From: Cyclostephanos tholiformis
Lineage: Eukaryota; Bacillariophyta; Thalassiosirophyceae; Thalassiosirales; Thalassiosiraceae
Assembly: GCA_036939975.1 (NCBI GenBank)
Contig: JALLPB010001304.1
Coordinates: 1-10,345, forward strand
DNA length: 10,345 nt
Direction of reading: 5' to 3'
Below the pieces are notes generated by a model that saw only the letters and a list, made by a program, of their open reading frames with translations, did not search any database and was not told where the DNA came from. Positions 1-9,375 of this stretch are shown in pieces (within the stretch, counting starts at the first letter, position 1; each line of letters begins with the position of its first letter). The position numbers were made by a program, and so were the translations under genes.

Positions 1-1338
1 CATGTAATAGAACTCCAGCCCATCATTATTCCACACCAACTTACCAATCTCTCTCTTTCTTCCCTCCCCCACACTGAATAGCAGTTTCGCCTTTTTCTCT
101 GGTTCCGCTTTGGGATCATTTGTCAGTCTCTTCTCTAGATCCCACATATCCTTCCCATTCTTGATAATGGCCAATATATATGCAATGTCACTCGGCATCA
201 CAAGGCAGAAGAACAGACCCCCTGGATTATGCTTCAATAACTTCTTCCACTTTGCATCGGGTTCGATTCTCCGGATGTAGGTACACATGAACTCGTGAAC
301 AGTCTTCTCTATTTTTAGATCTGCATATGTTGTAAAATCCACACCCAACTCATCTGGATATATCACAATATTGTCTTCTGTATAATTTCAAGCTTGCAAC
401 CAATTCAACTTATGTCAGTACAAGCAACAGTAAAAACAAGTAATGCATATGAACAAATCATACCATCATACTTAGGTAAATTGATTTGATGTCATTGTTC
501 AAATTGCATTTCATATTCTGGTATTTTCAACTTATAGAAGGAACAATCACCCTATCCCACATATCTCTCTTATCCGCTCCTTCAGGAATCCTCAAATGCT
601 GCATACAAAGCGAGTATAAGCTGTTCTTTTGATTGGGCAAATAATCCTGCCATCTATCCTTGAGGAACTTGGTCCTAGGAAAAAGAAAGTGCAGAAGTGA
701 TTCACCATTTGCGCAAAGTTTGTTTCCTCCCCTGTCCACTGTAACTCTTCTTGAACTGTTTTCCTGCTCATTCTTGTTGTAAACTTTGATTTTGATAGCT
801 CCAATTCCAACGTTGTGATTGTCCTATTCCTCTCTTCAATAATCTTCAACAATCCCTTTATGGAATGCTTCCCCCCAGTGGAATTTTTCCTCTCATCAAC
901 CACCATGGCTGTTGGTATAGACTCATCCGAAGAGTAGTTGTCATCGTCATTCATCTGCATTTTTCCTAGCATTGCTACTTTTTTTCCCTCCATCTAGCGT
1001 TTTCCTGTGTTTCCCCACCATTGGTCCGCTAGATCTCCCTCCCTCTCCTTTTTTACTGCCATCGTCGCTCCTTGGAATCTCTTTATTGGTCCTTCCTCAC
1101 TTTCGCTGCTACTATCATCCGACAACTTGGATGTTGACTTCCTCCTTACCTTCTTTTGTCCCTCCTTTCCATCACTTTCTCTGGTGTGCTTTTTCGCCAT
1201 CACTCCCACTTTCTTCACTATACGTCTGCTCTCACTTTTTTCTCTGTCATATTCCCTGAATAGGTATCATGGCTTCACTCCCACAATCGTTCTTGGACTC
1301 TTCCTTAGTTGATCATTAGATGGGCTTGGCATATCCAT
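1..1338 (-). pseudogene. Broken spliced gene, N-terminal part, family not recognised
   Basis: I do not recognise the family. Reading down the minus strand from ATG at 1338 gives one frame with protein-like composition to about 690. It has an N-terminal Ser/Pro start (MDMPSPSND), then a Lys/Arg and Asp/Ser/Glu-rich low-complexity region (residues about 25-115), then a heptad-like charged segment (LLKIIEERNRTITTLELEL) that could form a coiled coil. A globular-looking part follows (FLKDRWQDYLP, RDMWDRVIVPSI, KCNLNNDIKSIYL). After a 94-nt intron the last exon, 377-1, adds about 125 residues (DIAYILAIIKNGKDMWD, GRKREIGKLVWNN) and is open to the window edge. The reading is interrupted by TGA at 1269-1267, TAG at 996-994 and TGA at 529-527. 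A one-base frame change lies in the A/T-rich tract around 677-691. The residues on both sides of each break read as coding, so I call it a decayed gene. The start codon is an inference; an alternative is ATG at 993 just after the TAG. Confidence 0.72.
378..471 (-). other. Spliceosomal intron in the broken gene
   Basis: On the minus strand the donor GTATGA starts at 471 and the acceptor ATACAG ends at 378. A TACTGAC branch-point-like motif lies at 420-414, about 36 nt upstream of the acceptor. Splicing joins a codon split after its first base (IYL | K | DNIVIYPDELG) and keeps both sides open. The 94-nt length is normal for a small eukaryotic intron. The alternative donor at 531 (GTTGAA) would skip the TGA at 529, but it discards the well-formed stretch KYQNMKCNLNNDIKSIYL, so I prefer 471. 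Confidence 0.6.
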
Positions 1339-1718
1339 GGTATTGTCTCTCTCTGTGGAGCATAATTTTACTCGCAATCAAATTAATGCACGATAAACCA
1401 CTATGTGGCATAGTGTTCAAATTATTAATGACATCAGTTTACCAACAATGTTAAAAAAAACTAAATTGCAGCAACCATTAAAAATATATTGATTCCAACA
1501 CTAGTAAATTTTTTTCTATCGTATATCTTTCTTCTATCCTATCCCAATTTTTTTCCTTGACTCAAATGTACTAATTCTTATGTTACGTTAAATTTTTGGT
1601 AAGGTTCAAATTTTATACCACGAATGAAACATACCCATGAACTTCCCCCATATGTCATGGAATTTCTAAGATGACCTAGCCGAGATTTTATTGCCATACT
1701 AAGCATTTTATTGCAGTT
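1339..1718. other. AT-rich sequence upstream of the broken gene
   Basis: No convincing coding frame is seen. The stretch has several short A or T runs and lies directly 5' of the minus-strand start at 1338, so it would include any promoter or 5' UTR of that gene. No clear TATA or initiator element could be singled out. Confidence 0.4.
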
Positions 1719-2816
1719 TTGATATACTTAGTTCATCCAATGATTAACTGGTTACACTACAGGAGACAAACCCGATTCATCTCACAGAACACAAAGCACG
1801 CACTCCGACTTTACATGAACACAACAGTCTATAAACTAACTTCTTTATGCACTATGGCATCAATATGTTGTCGTCGCCATCACAGTGCACCATGCAATAG
1901 ATGGTTTATCAAACGGCATACGCTCATGATTCATATTGCCTCATGTCCAAGAAAATATGGAGACATAGCAGATAGTCATGTGCTGCTTGATCATCATCCA
2001 CTGAAGGCATCATATGATTATCAAACACCAACTGGCATGCTTGGTGATAGCGGCAATGACAATGATTCAGAAGGTTTATATTCAAGCAAACTGACAGTAA
2101 CGGTGAAGGATTGCTGATTGCACCCGATGAGTATTTCCATTGTGACAATGAGGATGGTCATGCACAAGGTCAGTACGAGGGAGGGGGGGACTTAAAATTG
2201 GTAGCCAAGGATGAAACAACATCATTCTTCTCCAAAAAATTGTCAAAAATGTGGCAGCTGGACCCCGGTGAGACAGCAGACTGAGTCATTGGTTGCAGTG
2301 ATCACTATCACTACCAACAATTATGGAAGGACAAAAACATTGTTCATCAGTGGACAAAGACCAGTAGTACTTATTTTAGTACTATCTTGATCTGATAGGG
2401 CATGGACATGATGTTGGCAAGAACTTAAGTCATTGTGACAATCTTGTTCTGAAATGTAACAATAAACAAAAGAAAATGATGATATTAGAGAATGGTAATG
2501 CAAATAATACAAAATCCAACTTACATCTCATACCCGAAAATCTGAAAATGCTTGTCAGATGAAATTTCACACAGTGAGTGCATTCGACATCTTCTATTGC
2601 GTCAAAAACACAATGGCAATGAGTATGACTACACTCGATGCAGTTCTTTTGGAGTGGAAATTAGACCACGGGCCATTGAAGTATCGACAAAGGAAAGAGT
2701 CGGGGTGATTCCTGACTGCAAAGTGGACATAACTCTCAGTGAAGGAAAAATTGGAGTCGACAAAATATATTGATCCATCAGAAGCGCGGATGCATCAATT
2801 ATGGCAAATTAAATGA
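1719..2816 (+). pseudogene. Decayed zinc-finger protein gene
   Basis: The family is not recognised beyond its finger. In the frame open from 1719 to 2117, residues coded at 1884-1946 match the C2H2/C2HC finger spacing: Cys (1893), Phe four residues on, Leu six after that, His after twelve intervening residues (1932), then three residues and Cys (1944). The expected first Cys, at 1884, is AGT (Ser), one base from TGT. Downstream the coding signal moves to another frame (DSNGEGLLIAPDEYFHC, then SFFSKKLSKMWQLDPGETAD) ending at TGA 2282-2284. It reads on after that stop to 2395, moves to a third frame at 2380-2562 (KSNLHLIPENLKML), and returns at 2552-2773 (IRHLLLRQKHNGNEYDYTRC). A last fragment at 2733-2816 reads KYIDPSEARMHQLWQIK. 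N-terminal C2H2 fingers are common in transposase and regulator genes, but which this was cannot be told. Confidence 0.5.
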
Positions 2817-2883
2817 AGATCCTCTAGGATAGGACCAAAGTCAACTCCATCAAAAATCTGCACCGTGGTGGAGATTGAGTCAT

Positions 2884-3480
2884 CATCATTGCTACCATCA
2901 CATTTGTCACGAGCATTGCATAATATGATACAACATTGTGGCTGAAAGTGATGAGTATGATATCCTGGGAGATGATTGTGCACGTTGCGTTCATTGCATA
3001 ATATGATACGACTTGGCGGATGAAAATGATGAAAATGAAATTGCTCGCCTCGATGATGAGTCGACAGGATATGATCATGCGTCATCAGCTCAAACCATGA
3101 ATGGCATCATCAGAATTCATCACGCCAAGTGGGAGAAAGATCGTTGTCTTTGTCACAATTATCATGACCGTCGCGTAATATGAAACAACGTGGCGGCTGA
3201 AATCAATGATGCTCATCATGATGATGTGACACCGGTAGATGAACATGTGTTGTATACTTGAACCATGCACAGCATTGATGGAATTCGTCGCATCGAGTGA
3301 GAGGAAGAAAGTTATGGTCACAAGGGTGATGTGGAAATTGGAAGAGGTGACAACGATATTGCTCGCAGCAATGATGTGATGACAAGAGATGATCATGCAT
3401 CATAACCAGAAACCACATAAGGGGTCATTGGTATTTGTCACGTTGAGTAGGAGGGAAGATTTCAGGAGGAGACAAAGACT
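2884..3480 (+). repeat. Diverged tandem repeat with codon-multiple spacing
   Basis: Related blocks recur. GCATAATATGATAC-type sequence occurs at 2918, 2996 and 3173 (spacings 78 and 177), each followed by a TGGCGGMTGA-like or related run. A second block beginning GATCATGC or GAACATG, followed by ACCATG or ACCACA, occurs with its CAT at 3076, 3244 and 3394 (spacings 168 and 150). All spacings are multiples of three. The plus frame at positions congruent to 1 mod 3 reads acidic, protein-like sequence (DENDENEIARLDDESTGYDH; ARSNDVMTRDDH) broken mainly by TGA at ATATGATAC and by TGA/TAA later. This suggests an old protein repeat of about 50-59 codons, possibly the 3' part of the zinc-finger relic upstream. 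A noncoding minisatellite is the alternative. Confidence 0.5.
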
Positions 3481-5240
3481 GCAGCGCTGGTAGGGATTAG
3501 CAAAATTGTGCCAATCTCAATGGTGTGGTGGAATAGAGGGGGAAGTGGTGAGATCCATTTTGCCATATTACTAGCATAAGAATTTAGCGCTATAAATTAC
3601 TTTTTACATGGTTACTAAAAAAATTTTAATTATAGAGAATTCCAACAAGTATGTATTGCTACAATTGTCTGTAATATATATTGAATCATGTAACATTAAT
3701 ATGTAACTCATGGTGTTATATTGGGTCAAATTTAAATAAATTTTTAAGATTGGACCAGTAATGCTTTCCGTATATTTATCATTTTTGCATAGAAAAATAG
3801 TAATCAATCAAATAGTAGCAATAATTATTTCACAAAAAAATTTGTTAAATAAAAATATAAATGTAACTATGATAAAATAAAAATATCATAGATATAATAA
3901 AATATAAAATTGAAGCAGTAATTGGCACAATTTGCAACAGTATAATTTTGTAGATCCATTTTTGTATGTTGAGAGGAGCCAAAGACTGTCTTTGCCTCTC
4001 CCTTATTAGTCACAAGGTTACTGTCATTGCTGGGATGCATGAGATTTTGTCTCTAATTGTCTTGCCGGGCATCAAGTGGGTTAGCTCTGTCCAATCATTT
4101 CTTCGGCAATAGCATTGAAAACTGGATGACAATCAAGTGCCCAAAGAGTCAGCAGTCAAAAGTTGGTGCAAGATCTTGCATATAATTCAATAGAGGTGGC
4201 AAGTTCACTCTTGCAAACTTAGACTTGGAGTTTGGAGTTTGGAGAACCCAGCAGAGAGGAGTGGGCTTAGGGTGGCAACAACTTGGTTGTAACTGCTGAA
4301 CTGCTGTAAACTACCAGAATGTGGACAGATGTTTGTTGTGGCTGTGGTCTGTCATGGGAGAGTTCAACAATTTGTTTTCAAAATTATTTTTTGGTGGGGA
4401 GTTGCTCCAAAATTTGATTATTTTAAATCAGGTTTTTGATTTTAAAAATCTCTGGCACTTGCCAATGTTGTCACAAAATGAGATGAAATTTGGCGGGAAG
4501 AAAATTTTAAAACTCTAATTTTTTCCACAAAAGTGCTGGTATCATAAAATTGATCCTGCCGAAAAAAATTTGAAAATGGCGGGTGGCCAACAAACTCATT
4601 GGTTTCTAAGTGGTAGATTTTGATTTTGGACACGTGTTGAATCCTACCCAATGTGCTGGGGCATGAAACACCTTCAAAGAGCCTGATGGGGGCATGGGGG
4701 GGGGTTCCAAGAAAATATAGGATTTTTGCTTAATATACCATTGGGAAAATTTATTGCATCATTTGCATATGCCTTTTCTTTTTGATATAATTAATCCCTT
4801 CATGTACCTAAAAATTGTGACAGATAAATATTTATGGTGTAAAAAAAACAAAGTGAAGTGGACAAGAAACTTTTTTCTACTGAAAATTATAACTTGTTTA
4901 ATGTACGATATTTCTTTGTTTAAAACACAATTCATCAGATTGCTGAAAAGGAATTAGTACATAAACAAAATAAATTGAGTGAAAAGAAAATTAGACAAAA
5001 TAAAAGTTAATCTGATCTACAGATATTATTAAAATTGCCAGATCCCAGATTTGTTCTTCAGAGGATGCTGCAGCTGCACTACGCTCAACAGTTTTTATTT
5101 CATTAGTAATTATTTTTACTAAGTCTAAACTACAATACTACAATACACTTACAAATGCACAGCTACTATACCTACCAAACATGGTGACCATGATGATGAT
5201 GGCGACCCCCCCACCTCCCCCCAGTCAAAACCAAGCCAAA
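3481..5240. other. AT-rich spacer with no supportable gene
   Basis: From about 3560 to 3960 the sequence is very AT-rich with A/T runs and no coding character. Around 4020-4330 there are short open stretches (for instance MHEILSLIVLPGIKWVSS) too short and isolated to call. Near 4380-4580 the sequence is again rich in A/T runs, with a short imperfect hairpin formed by TTTTAAATCA and TGATTTTAAAA. A G9 run lies at 4696-4704, and C7 and C6 runs lie near 5206-5222. No RNA gene was seen. Confidence 0.5.
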
Positions 5241-5990
5241 ACTAGATGAAGACTAAATTTTCATAGGCAAAAAATATTGCCAGATAGCTGGGGTTAGTGT
5301 GTGTTGTTATGATGCAGTGGCCATAAAAATGCACAAGAATTACCTTTAAAAACTCACCTTTGATCAGCAAGCGCACCATGCCACCACCTGTAAAAAAAAT
5401 TAATAAAATAAAGAAATAACTAGTTCTACCAAATAAATTATATCGCCATATGCAACAATTGATATAGATAGTGCAATGTACAGCTATTGGACTCACCTTC
5501 ACAATTAGAGCCACTGGAGGGCAGTGGGCCAGGGGAACCATGGTGGTCATGTTTTATGTTTTTTTAGTGCGAGTTGTGTGTTTATTGGTGTGCAATGGTG
5601 GTTGGTTGTTGAGAGTCCACCATTGGTTACAGGTTTTCAAATAAAAACACTACATACATACACTCTTACATATGCTGGGTATTTGTATGAAAAAAGACAG
5701 CATCTTCCATTTTGTTCTTGGGAAGAAATTTGACTAAGAAAGAGGAGAAAGTCAAAAATTATTAAATATTTATTTACCATGAAGATAATTTTTGTTATTC
5801 AAAACTATGAAAACAAGAAGATGACAAGAAAACCCATATTTTTGACCATAATAAGATACACCCTATGGGATTTTCTCTCCAGGATATAGGAAAATGATGC
5901 AAAATGGAAAAGTTGGGACATTTTTTCATTTCACACACAAAAGTAGGTGAAAGTACGTACTTGGAAGCTGTTAGTGGACTTGATGTCCTA
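5241..5990. other. Spacer with a short perfect inverted repeat
   Basis: No protein-like frame was found. The one ordered element is CAATGGTGG at 5593-5601 facing CCACCATTG at 5617-5625, a 9-bp perfect stem with a 15-nt loop. Its significance is unknown and such a stem can arise by chance in this length of sequence. Confidence 0.4.
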
Positions 5991-5992
5991 TT

Positions 5993-6504
5993 TTAGCAAC
6001 AAAAATGCCCCATGTATCACTATTTGAAGGTAGTAAGGGGCATGGTGCTTGTTCTGATGCTTCATTTATTTTTATGACCTGTCAATGGTAAATTTCTCCC
6101 CCATTCAGCAACTCTGTTGTTGACACAAAGAGGGGAATAGTCTTTGCCTGTTAACAAGTTGCACCAACAGGGACCAAAGCCACCCATCTCCTCACATTAA
6201 TCTATGTCTACATGAATATGTTTTTCCTGACACCAAGCCCTTCAAAGGACAGGCTATTTGCTGATAGTACCACAAACTCCTCCTCCACATTGATAAGGCA
6301 GACAGGTTTGGCAATGGCATAATGATAGTGTATGGGATGTGCCCCTCATCACAGCTGCACAGCACAACAAGAATCTACCAGACAGATCCTGAACTCGAAC
6401 ATCATTTTATGAGGGGGACTGTGACTGAAGTAATATGGGGCAACAACATGCATGAGGTTATGCTCTCTTGGGCAGAGGACTGGGAAGATGAGGGATTGGA
6501 ATAG
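5993..6504 (+). pseudogene. Decayed coding region, family not recognised
   Basis: One plus frame (positions congruent to 2 mod 3) reads protein-like from about 5993: ATKMPHVSLFEGSKGHGAC, then FSNSVVDTKRGIVFAC, then VAPTGTKATHLLTLIYVYMN. It is broken by TAA at 6089-6091 and TAA at 6152-6154 and ends at TAA 6320-6322. From 6268 to TAG at 6502-6504 the signal is in the +2 frame, ending in a convincing 60-residue stretch (QLHSTTRIYQTDPELEHHF, TEVIWGNNMHEVMLSWAEDW, acidic end EDEGLE). The two halves look like one protein whose frame changed near 6265-6320. TTTTAG at 5991-5996 could be a splice acceptor for the first block. Whether the gaps are introns or decay is unresolved, but two stops inside one otherwise coherent frame favour decay. 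Confidence 0.45.
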
Positions 6505-6585
6505 AAATGGAAATCTGTTTGTTTTTTATCTTATTTTTGTAGAAATTACATGAGACAGAAAACAATTAATTATACTAGTATTAAG

Positions 6586-6620
<35 letters not shown>
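6586..6620. repeat. (CAAT)n microsatellite
   Basis: Nearly nine uninterrupted copies of the tetranucleotide CAAT lie in an AT-rich stretch just after the stop at 6504. The run ends in a degenerate TTAATCAGG. A pure run of this kind implies recent slippage and is expected to vary in length between individuals. Confidence 0.97.
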
Positions 6621-6621
<1 letters not shown>

Positions 6622-6639
6622 TAATCAGGTAGTAGTAGA

Positions 6640-6926
6640 GTTATGGAAGATATGGGACATATCTCCCCTCTCCAATCAGGGACATTTTCCCAAGAGTCAT
6701 ATGATGGTGGTTTGATGTTACTGCTCTAGTAGATAGTCCTAATACTGAAGGCCCCACTCTCCAAGCAGAGTTAATTTTTGGTCATGATGTCATCATTAGG
6801 AGGTCCAGCTCAAGATTTCCTAAAATTTCAAATCCCTTGTTCGACCCCCAAAAGTTTTCAGAGATGTTGAATGAAAATGTGATGCACTATTCTTTTTTAT
6901 CATCTCCAGAATTCACTACTGACTGA
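6640..6926 (+). pseudogene. Coding remnant (73-residue open stretch)
   Basis: From 6705 to TGA at 6924-6926 the plus strand is open for 73 codons with strong protein character: FDVTALVDSPNTEGPTLQAE, then FGHDVIIRRSSSRFPKISNP, then FDPQKFSEMLNENVMHYSF. There is no ATG near its start. The same frame reads back through TGA at 6702-6704 into DIFPRVI, and forward past 6926 through FMIGS before another TGA. I do not recognise the family. It may be a further part of the decayed gene ending at 6504, or an exon of something else. The absence of clear splice sites at both ends and the flanking in-frame TGAs favour a relic. Confidence 0.45.
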
Positions 6927-7029
6927 TTCATGATTGGCTCATGACAGGCTGCTTACTGACATCTGGTCCACAATTTACGTCCCGGGACAAATAGACAATC
7001 ATACACACTGTTTGTTGTGTTTTCCGGCT

Positions 7030-7900
7030 TATTAGACCATCACATCATGTACACTCTGACCCCAAATAACAAAATTTTGGGCCAACTATACCAGTGTAAC
7101 AGAGTAAGGGTGCACACTTGTGCCCATCTGCAGCACATGAAGGTTTTATTTACATTCAAGATGGATGTGGGATACAGACAGTGGTGGTTTGCAGTGGCTT
7201 CAATCATGACACTACAATATCATTTGGGCTTCACATAACCCCAATATCCCAAAATGAGGCCCCCACCTCCACAGGTGTAACAGTGTAAGGGTGCACCTTT
7301 GTGCCCATCCACTGCAATAAAAGTGCTCCAACACTTTATATGCATTCAATATCAATATGAATGGTGGGAAGCAGCCAGTGGGGGTTGGCAGCCTCAATCA
7401 TGACACCACAACATCATTTGAAATCCAACATACCACCCCCCCCACCTCGACTGTAATGACAGTTTAAGGGTTCACCCATGTGCACATCAACAGCATAGGA
7501 TAGTGCTCAAACACTTTAAATATATATATCTAATATGGATGGGGGAAATAGTACCAGTGGGAGTTTTCAGCCTCAATAATGACACCACAACATCTTTTGG
7601 GATCCACCATACCCCTATTTCCCATAAATAGGTGATCAAACATTTTATTTAAATTCTAATATGGATGTGGAATGCAGTCACCTGGGGTGTACAGCTTCAA
7701 CAATGTTATCATGCCATCATCTTATTTCATAGCCATGCCCATGCTGACCCCAAAGTAACATGCTTGTAGCCAACTTTGCAAGTGTAATTGTGTGAGGATG
7801 CGCAATTATGCCTATACGACCCGCAGCATATAAAAGTGATCAAACATTTTTCTTACATCCAATAAATTTTGGAAGCAGTCGGTGGTGGCCTGGATGGAGC
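7030..7900 (+). repeat. Tandem array of about 180-bp repeat units (left array)
   Basis: About five diverged units follow one another. The box GTGTAACAGWGTAAGGGTGC is at about 7094 and 7275, with a diverged copy near 7452; its TAAGGG core sits at 7105, 7286 and 7465 (spacing 181 and 179). A weaker copy near 7793 is about two units further on, after a unit that has lost this segment. Each unit also carries a box like AGTGCTCCAACACTTTA and a box like AATATGGATGTGG. Most also have CAATCATGACACCACAACATC. The 181/179 spacing is not a multiple of three and the units contain stops in all frames, so open frames across them are incidental. The period is close to nucleosome-repeat length, as in many satellites. 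Confidence 0.8.
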
Positions 7901-8985
7901 CTCACACTGCTGATCCACAGCATATAAAAGCAGTTGGCAATGTCCAGGATGGAGCCTCACTCTGTAAGATCTTGCTTTTGGCTGTTTCTCCTGCCCATCA
8001 TTGGTTGATTGTTAATTTATTTGGAACCTCTCTACCCCCTAACTTGCCCCGCCATCACAGAGGGGATAGCTTTGCTGGTGTCATCATTTAAAGCAAAACA
8101 AGAATCTCATCTTGTTGAGACATCCAATCAGTGGACACAGGATGTTGTCACTGATCTGACTGTTTGTTGATTGTTGTTTGCACTGGTGTTGTGGCCCAAC
8201 CCTTCTCTTTTGTCATCTTCCTCCCCTGCCATGTTCTCCCTCTTGCCTTGCCTTCCTCATTTGTCACTTGATCGCCCATTGCATCATCGTGCCCCTGCTG
8301 ACTGTCACCACAATCATTGGCTGATTGTTATATTTAACAGCTTAACAGCTATGGACGGTCACCACCATCAATTTCTTAGAGTAGTTACGTAGAACTGTAA
8401 TTTTTGTCCATTCACGCAGTTTGACACTGCTTTTAATGCGCAAGAACCTAAGCATTTGCATGGTACTTTCCCATTTTTTTGTGAAGCTCTTCACATTGAT
8501 GATGTACGACAAGAGTTTTGCCGAACATTTTTTGCACTAGTTAAAAATTCTTCATTTGTGAGTTGTGTTGTATGGTAGATTTTGACGTGCCGAGTTTTTT
8601 TTAGGTAGACCATATTGTACTATTTATATGTTAACGTTTTGTACATACCTACCAAAAAGTATGAGTTTTTCTCCTGCCAAACAGAGATAGTTGTTAAGCT
8701 GTTAATGCCCACCGCCTCTTTCAATAATGCCTGCTTTGTTGCTCATCTCTCCCTGATGATGCCATCTGTACCCCTCTCCCCTCTCTCTCTCACCCAGCCC
8801 TCCATCGCCCATCACATCATCTCAGTTTGTCATTGTTGGTTGATTATTCTTTTTAAGGACACAGCAATGACACCATCAGCATCAATTTTGTTGTCATGTT
8901 GTCACGCTCCTCCCCCCATGCTGGCATCCCCCTCTCCCCTCTCTCCTTCACATGCCTCAGCGGAAAATAGGTGTAAGAATAGCAT
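7901..8985. repeat. Pyrimidine-rich middle region with internal repeats
   Basis: The segment between the two arrays is C/T-rich on the plus strand. ATGGAGCCTCAC occurs twice near 7895-7970. The box ATCATTGGTTGATTGTTA recurs with changes near 7996, 8313 and 8830. Runs of the type CCCCTCTCCCCTCTCT occur near 8770 and 8930. These point to at least two to three old duplications. Open frames through this region follow from the lack of stops in CT-rich DNA and are not called as genes. Confidence 0.5.
8420..8557 (+). CDS. Exon-like block, 46 codons, function unknown
   Basis: Between an acceptor-like TTCACGCAG (ending 8419) and a consensus donor GTGAGT (starting 8558) lies a 138-nt block that is open and phase 0 at both ends. 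It reads 46 residues with ordinary protein composition: FDTAFNAQEPKHLHGTFPFF, then CEALHIDDVRQEFCRTFFAL, then VKNSSF. In its frame it is bounded by TAG upstream (about 8390) and TAG in VVW-stop downstream. I do not recognise it, and no partner exons are visible nearby; it could be a cellular exon, a captured fragment, or part of a transposon gene. The frame and splice sites are seen; the exon status is inferred. Confidence 0.35.
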
Positions 8986-9375
8986 GTGGAATGTTGTCAC
9001 GATGTCATTGTTGAGGTTGTTTAGCCCCACAGTATGCATCCCAATTTCACAGTATACATAAAAGCGTTTGAGCATCTTAAGATGCTGTGGATATGTTCCT
9101 GGGTCCAGCCTATTGTTACATCTGTGAAGATGGGCCCCAGATTTTGGAAAATTGTGGTCTGGAAAGACAAAAGAAGCCATTATGTTGTAGTTGAGTGTGT
9201 TTAGCACCAATGTATGCAACCCACTTTAACATTATCATAATCATAGAACATAGAGTGTTTGGGCACCTTAAGATGCCGTGGATAAGGTCCTGGGTGGATC
9301 CTTACACTGGTACACTGGTGAAGGTGGGCTCAAGTTGTTTGTGGACAATTGGTGTCAGGGTCAGGGCATGTAGGG
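8986..9375 (-). repeat. Inverted copy of the 180-bp repeat family (right array)
   Basis: Two units lie in the opposite orientation to the array at 7030-7900. Read on the plus strand they contain ATGTTGTCACGATGTCATTG and TTATGTTGTAGTTGAG, matching the reverse complement of the CATGACACCACAACAT box. They also carry GTTTGAGCATC / GTTTGGGCACC, matching the CCAACACTTT box region. Finally they carry TTACACTGGTACACTGGTGA, matching the reverse complement of the GTGTAACAGTGTAA box. The equivalent point recurs at 9117 and 9311 (period about 194). Unit one also contains the 12-bp palindrome CATCTTAAGATG near 9073. Alignment with the left array is imperfect but follows the same order of boxes. Confidence 0.7.

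Noticed and set aside
675..784. A possible 110-nt intron (donor GTTTAC at 784, acceptor CCTAG ending 675) that would remove the frame change in the broken gene
   Set aside because: It keeps the frame, but it would discard sequence that itself reads as protein (EELQWTGEETNFAQMVNHF); a one-base change in the T-rich tract explains the shift more simply. It remains the main alternative.
972..1312. Plus-strand open frames of about 95-101 codons rich in Leu, Ser, Pro and Phe
   Set aside because: They are antisense shadows of the Lys/Glu/Ser-rich part of the minus-strand broken gene.
2795..3418. Minus-strand open frames rich in His, Ile and Met
   Set aside because: They are the complement of GAT/ATG-rich repeat units and have low-complexity composition; the plus-strand reading has the more ordinary protein character.
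4489..4502. TTTGGCGGGAAG, a match to the E2F-type promoter site
   Set aside because: No gene start lies near it, and one such match in AT-rich spacer can be chance.
7030..7900. CRISPR-like repeat array
   Set aside because: Units of about 180 bp diverge along their length and there are no short identical repeats with unique spacers; the setting is eukaryotic.
7824..7930. Two CAGCATATAAAAG sequences resembling TATA boxes
   Set aside because: Both lie in repeats and neither is followed by a credible gene.
8902..9219. A 105-codon minus-strand open frame
   Set aside because: It runs across two units of the right array with a period of about 194 bp, not a multiple of three, into CT-rich repeat; openness is incidental.
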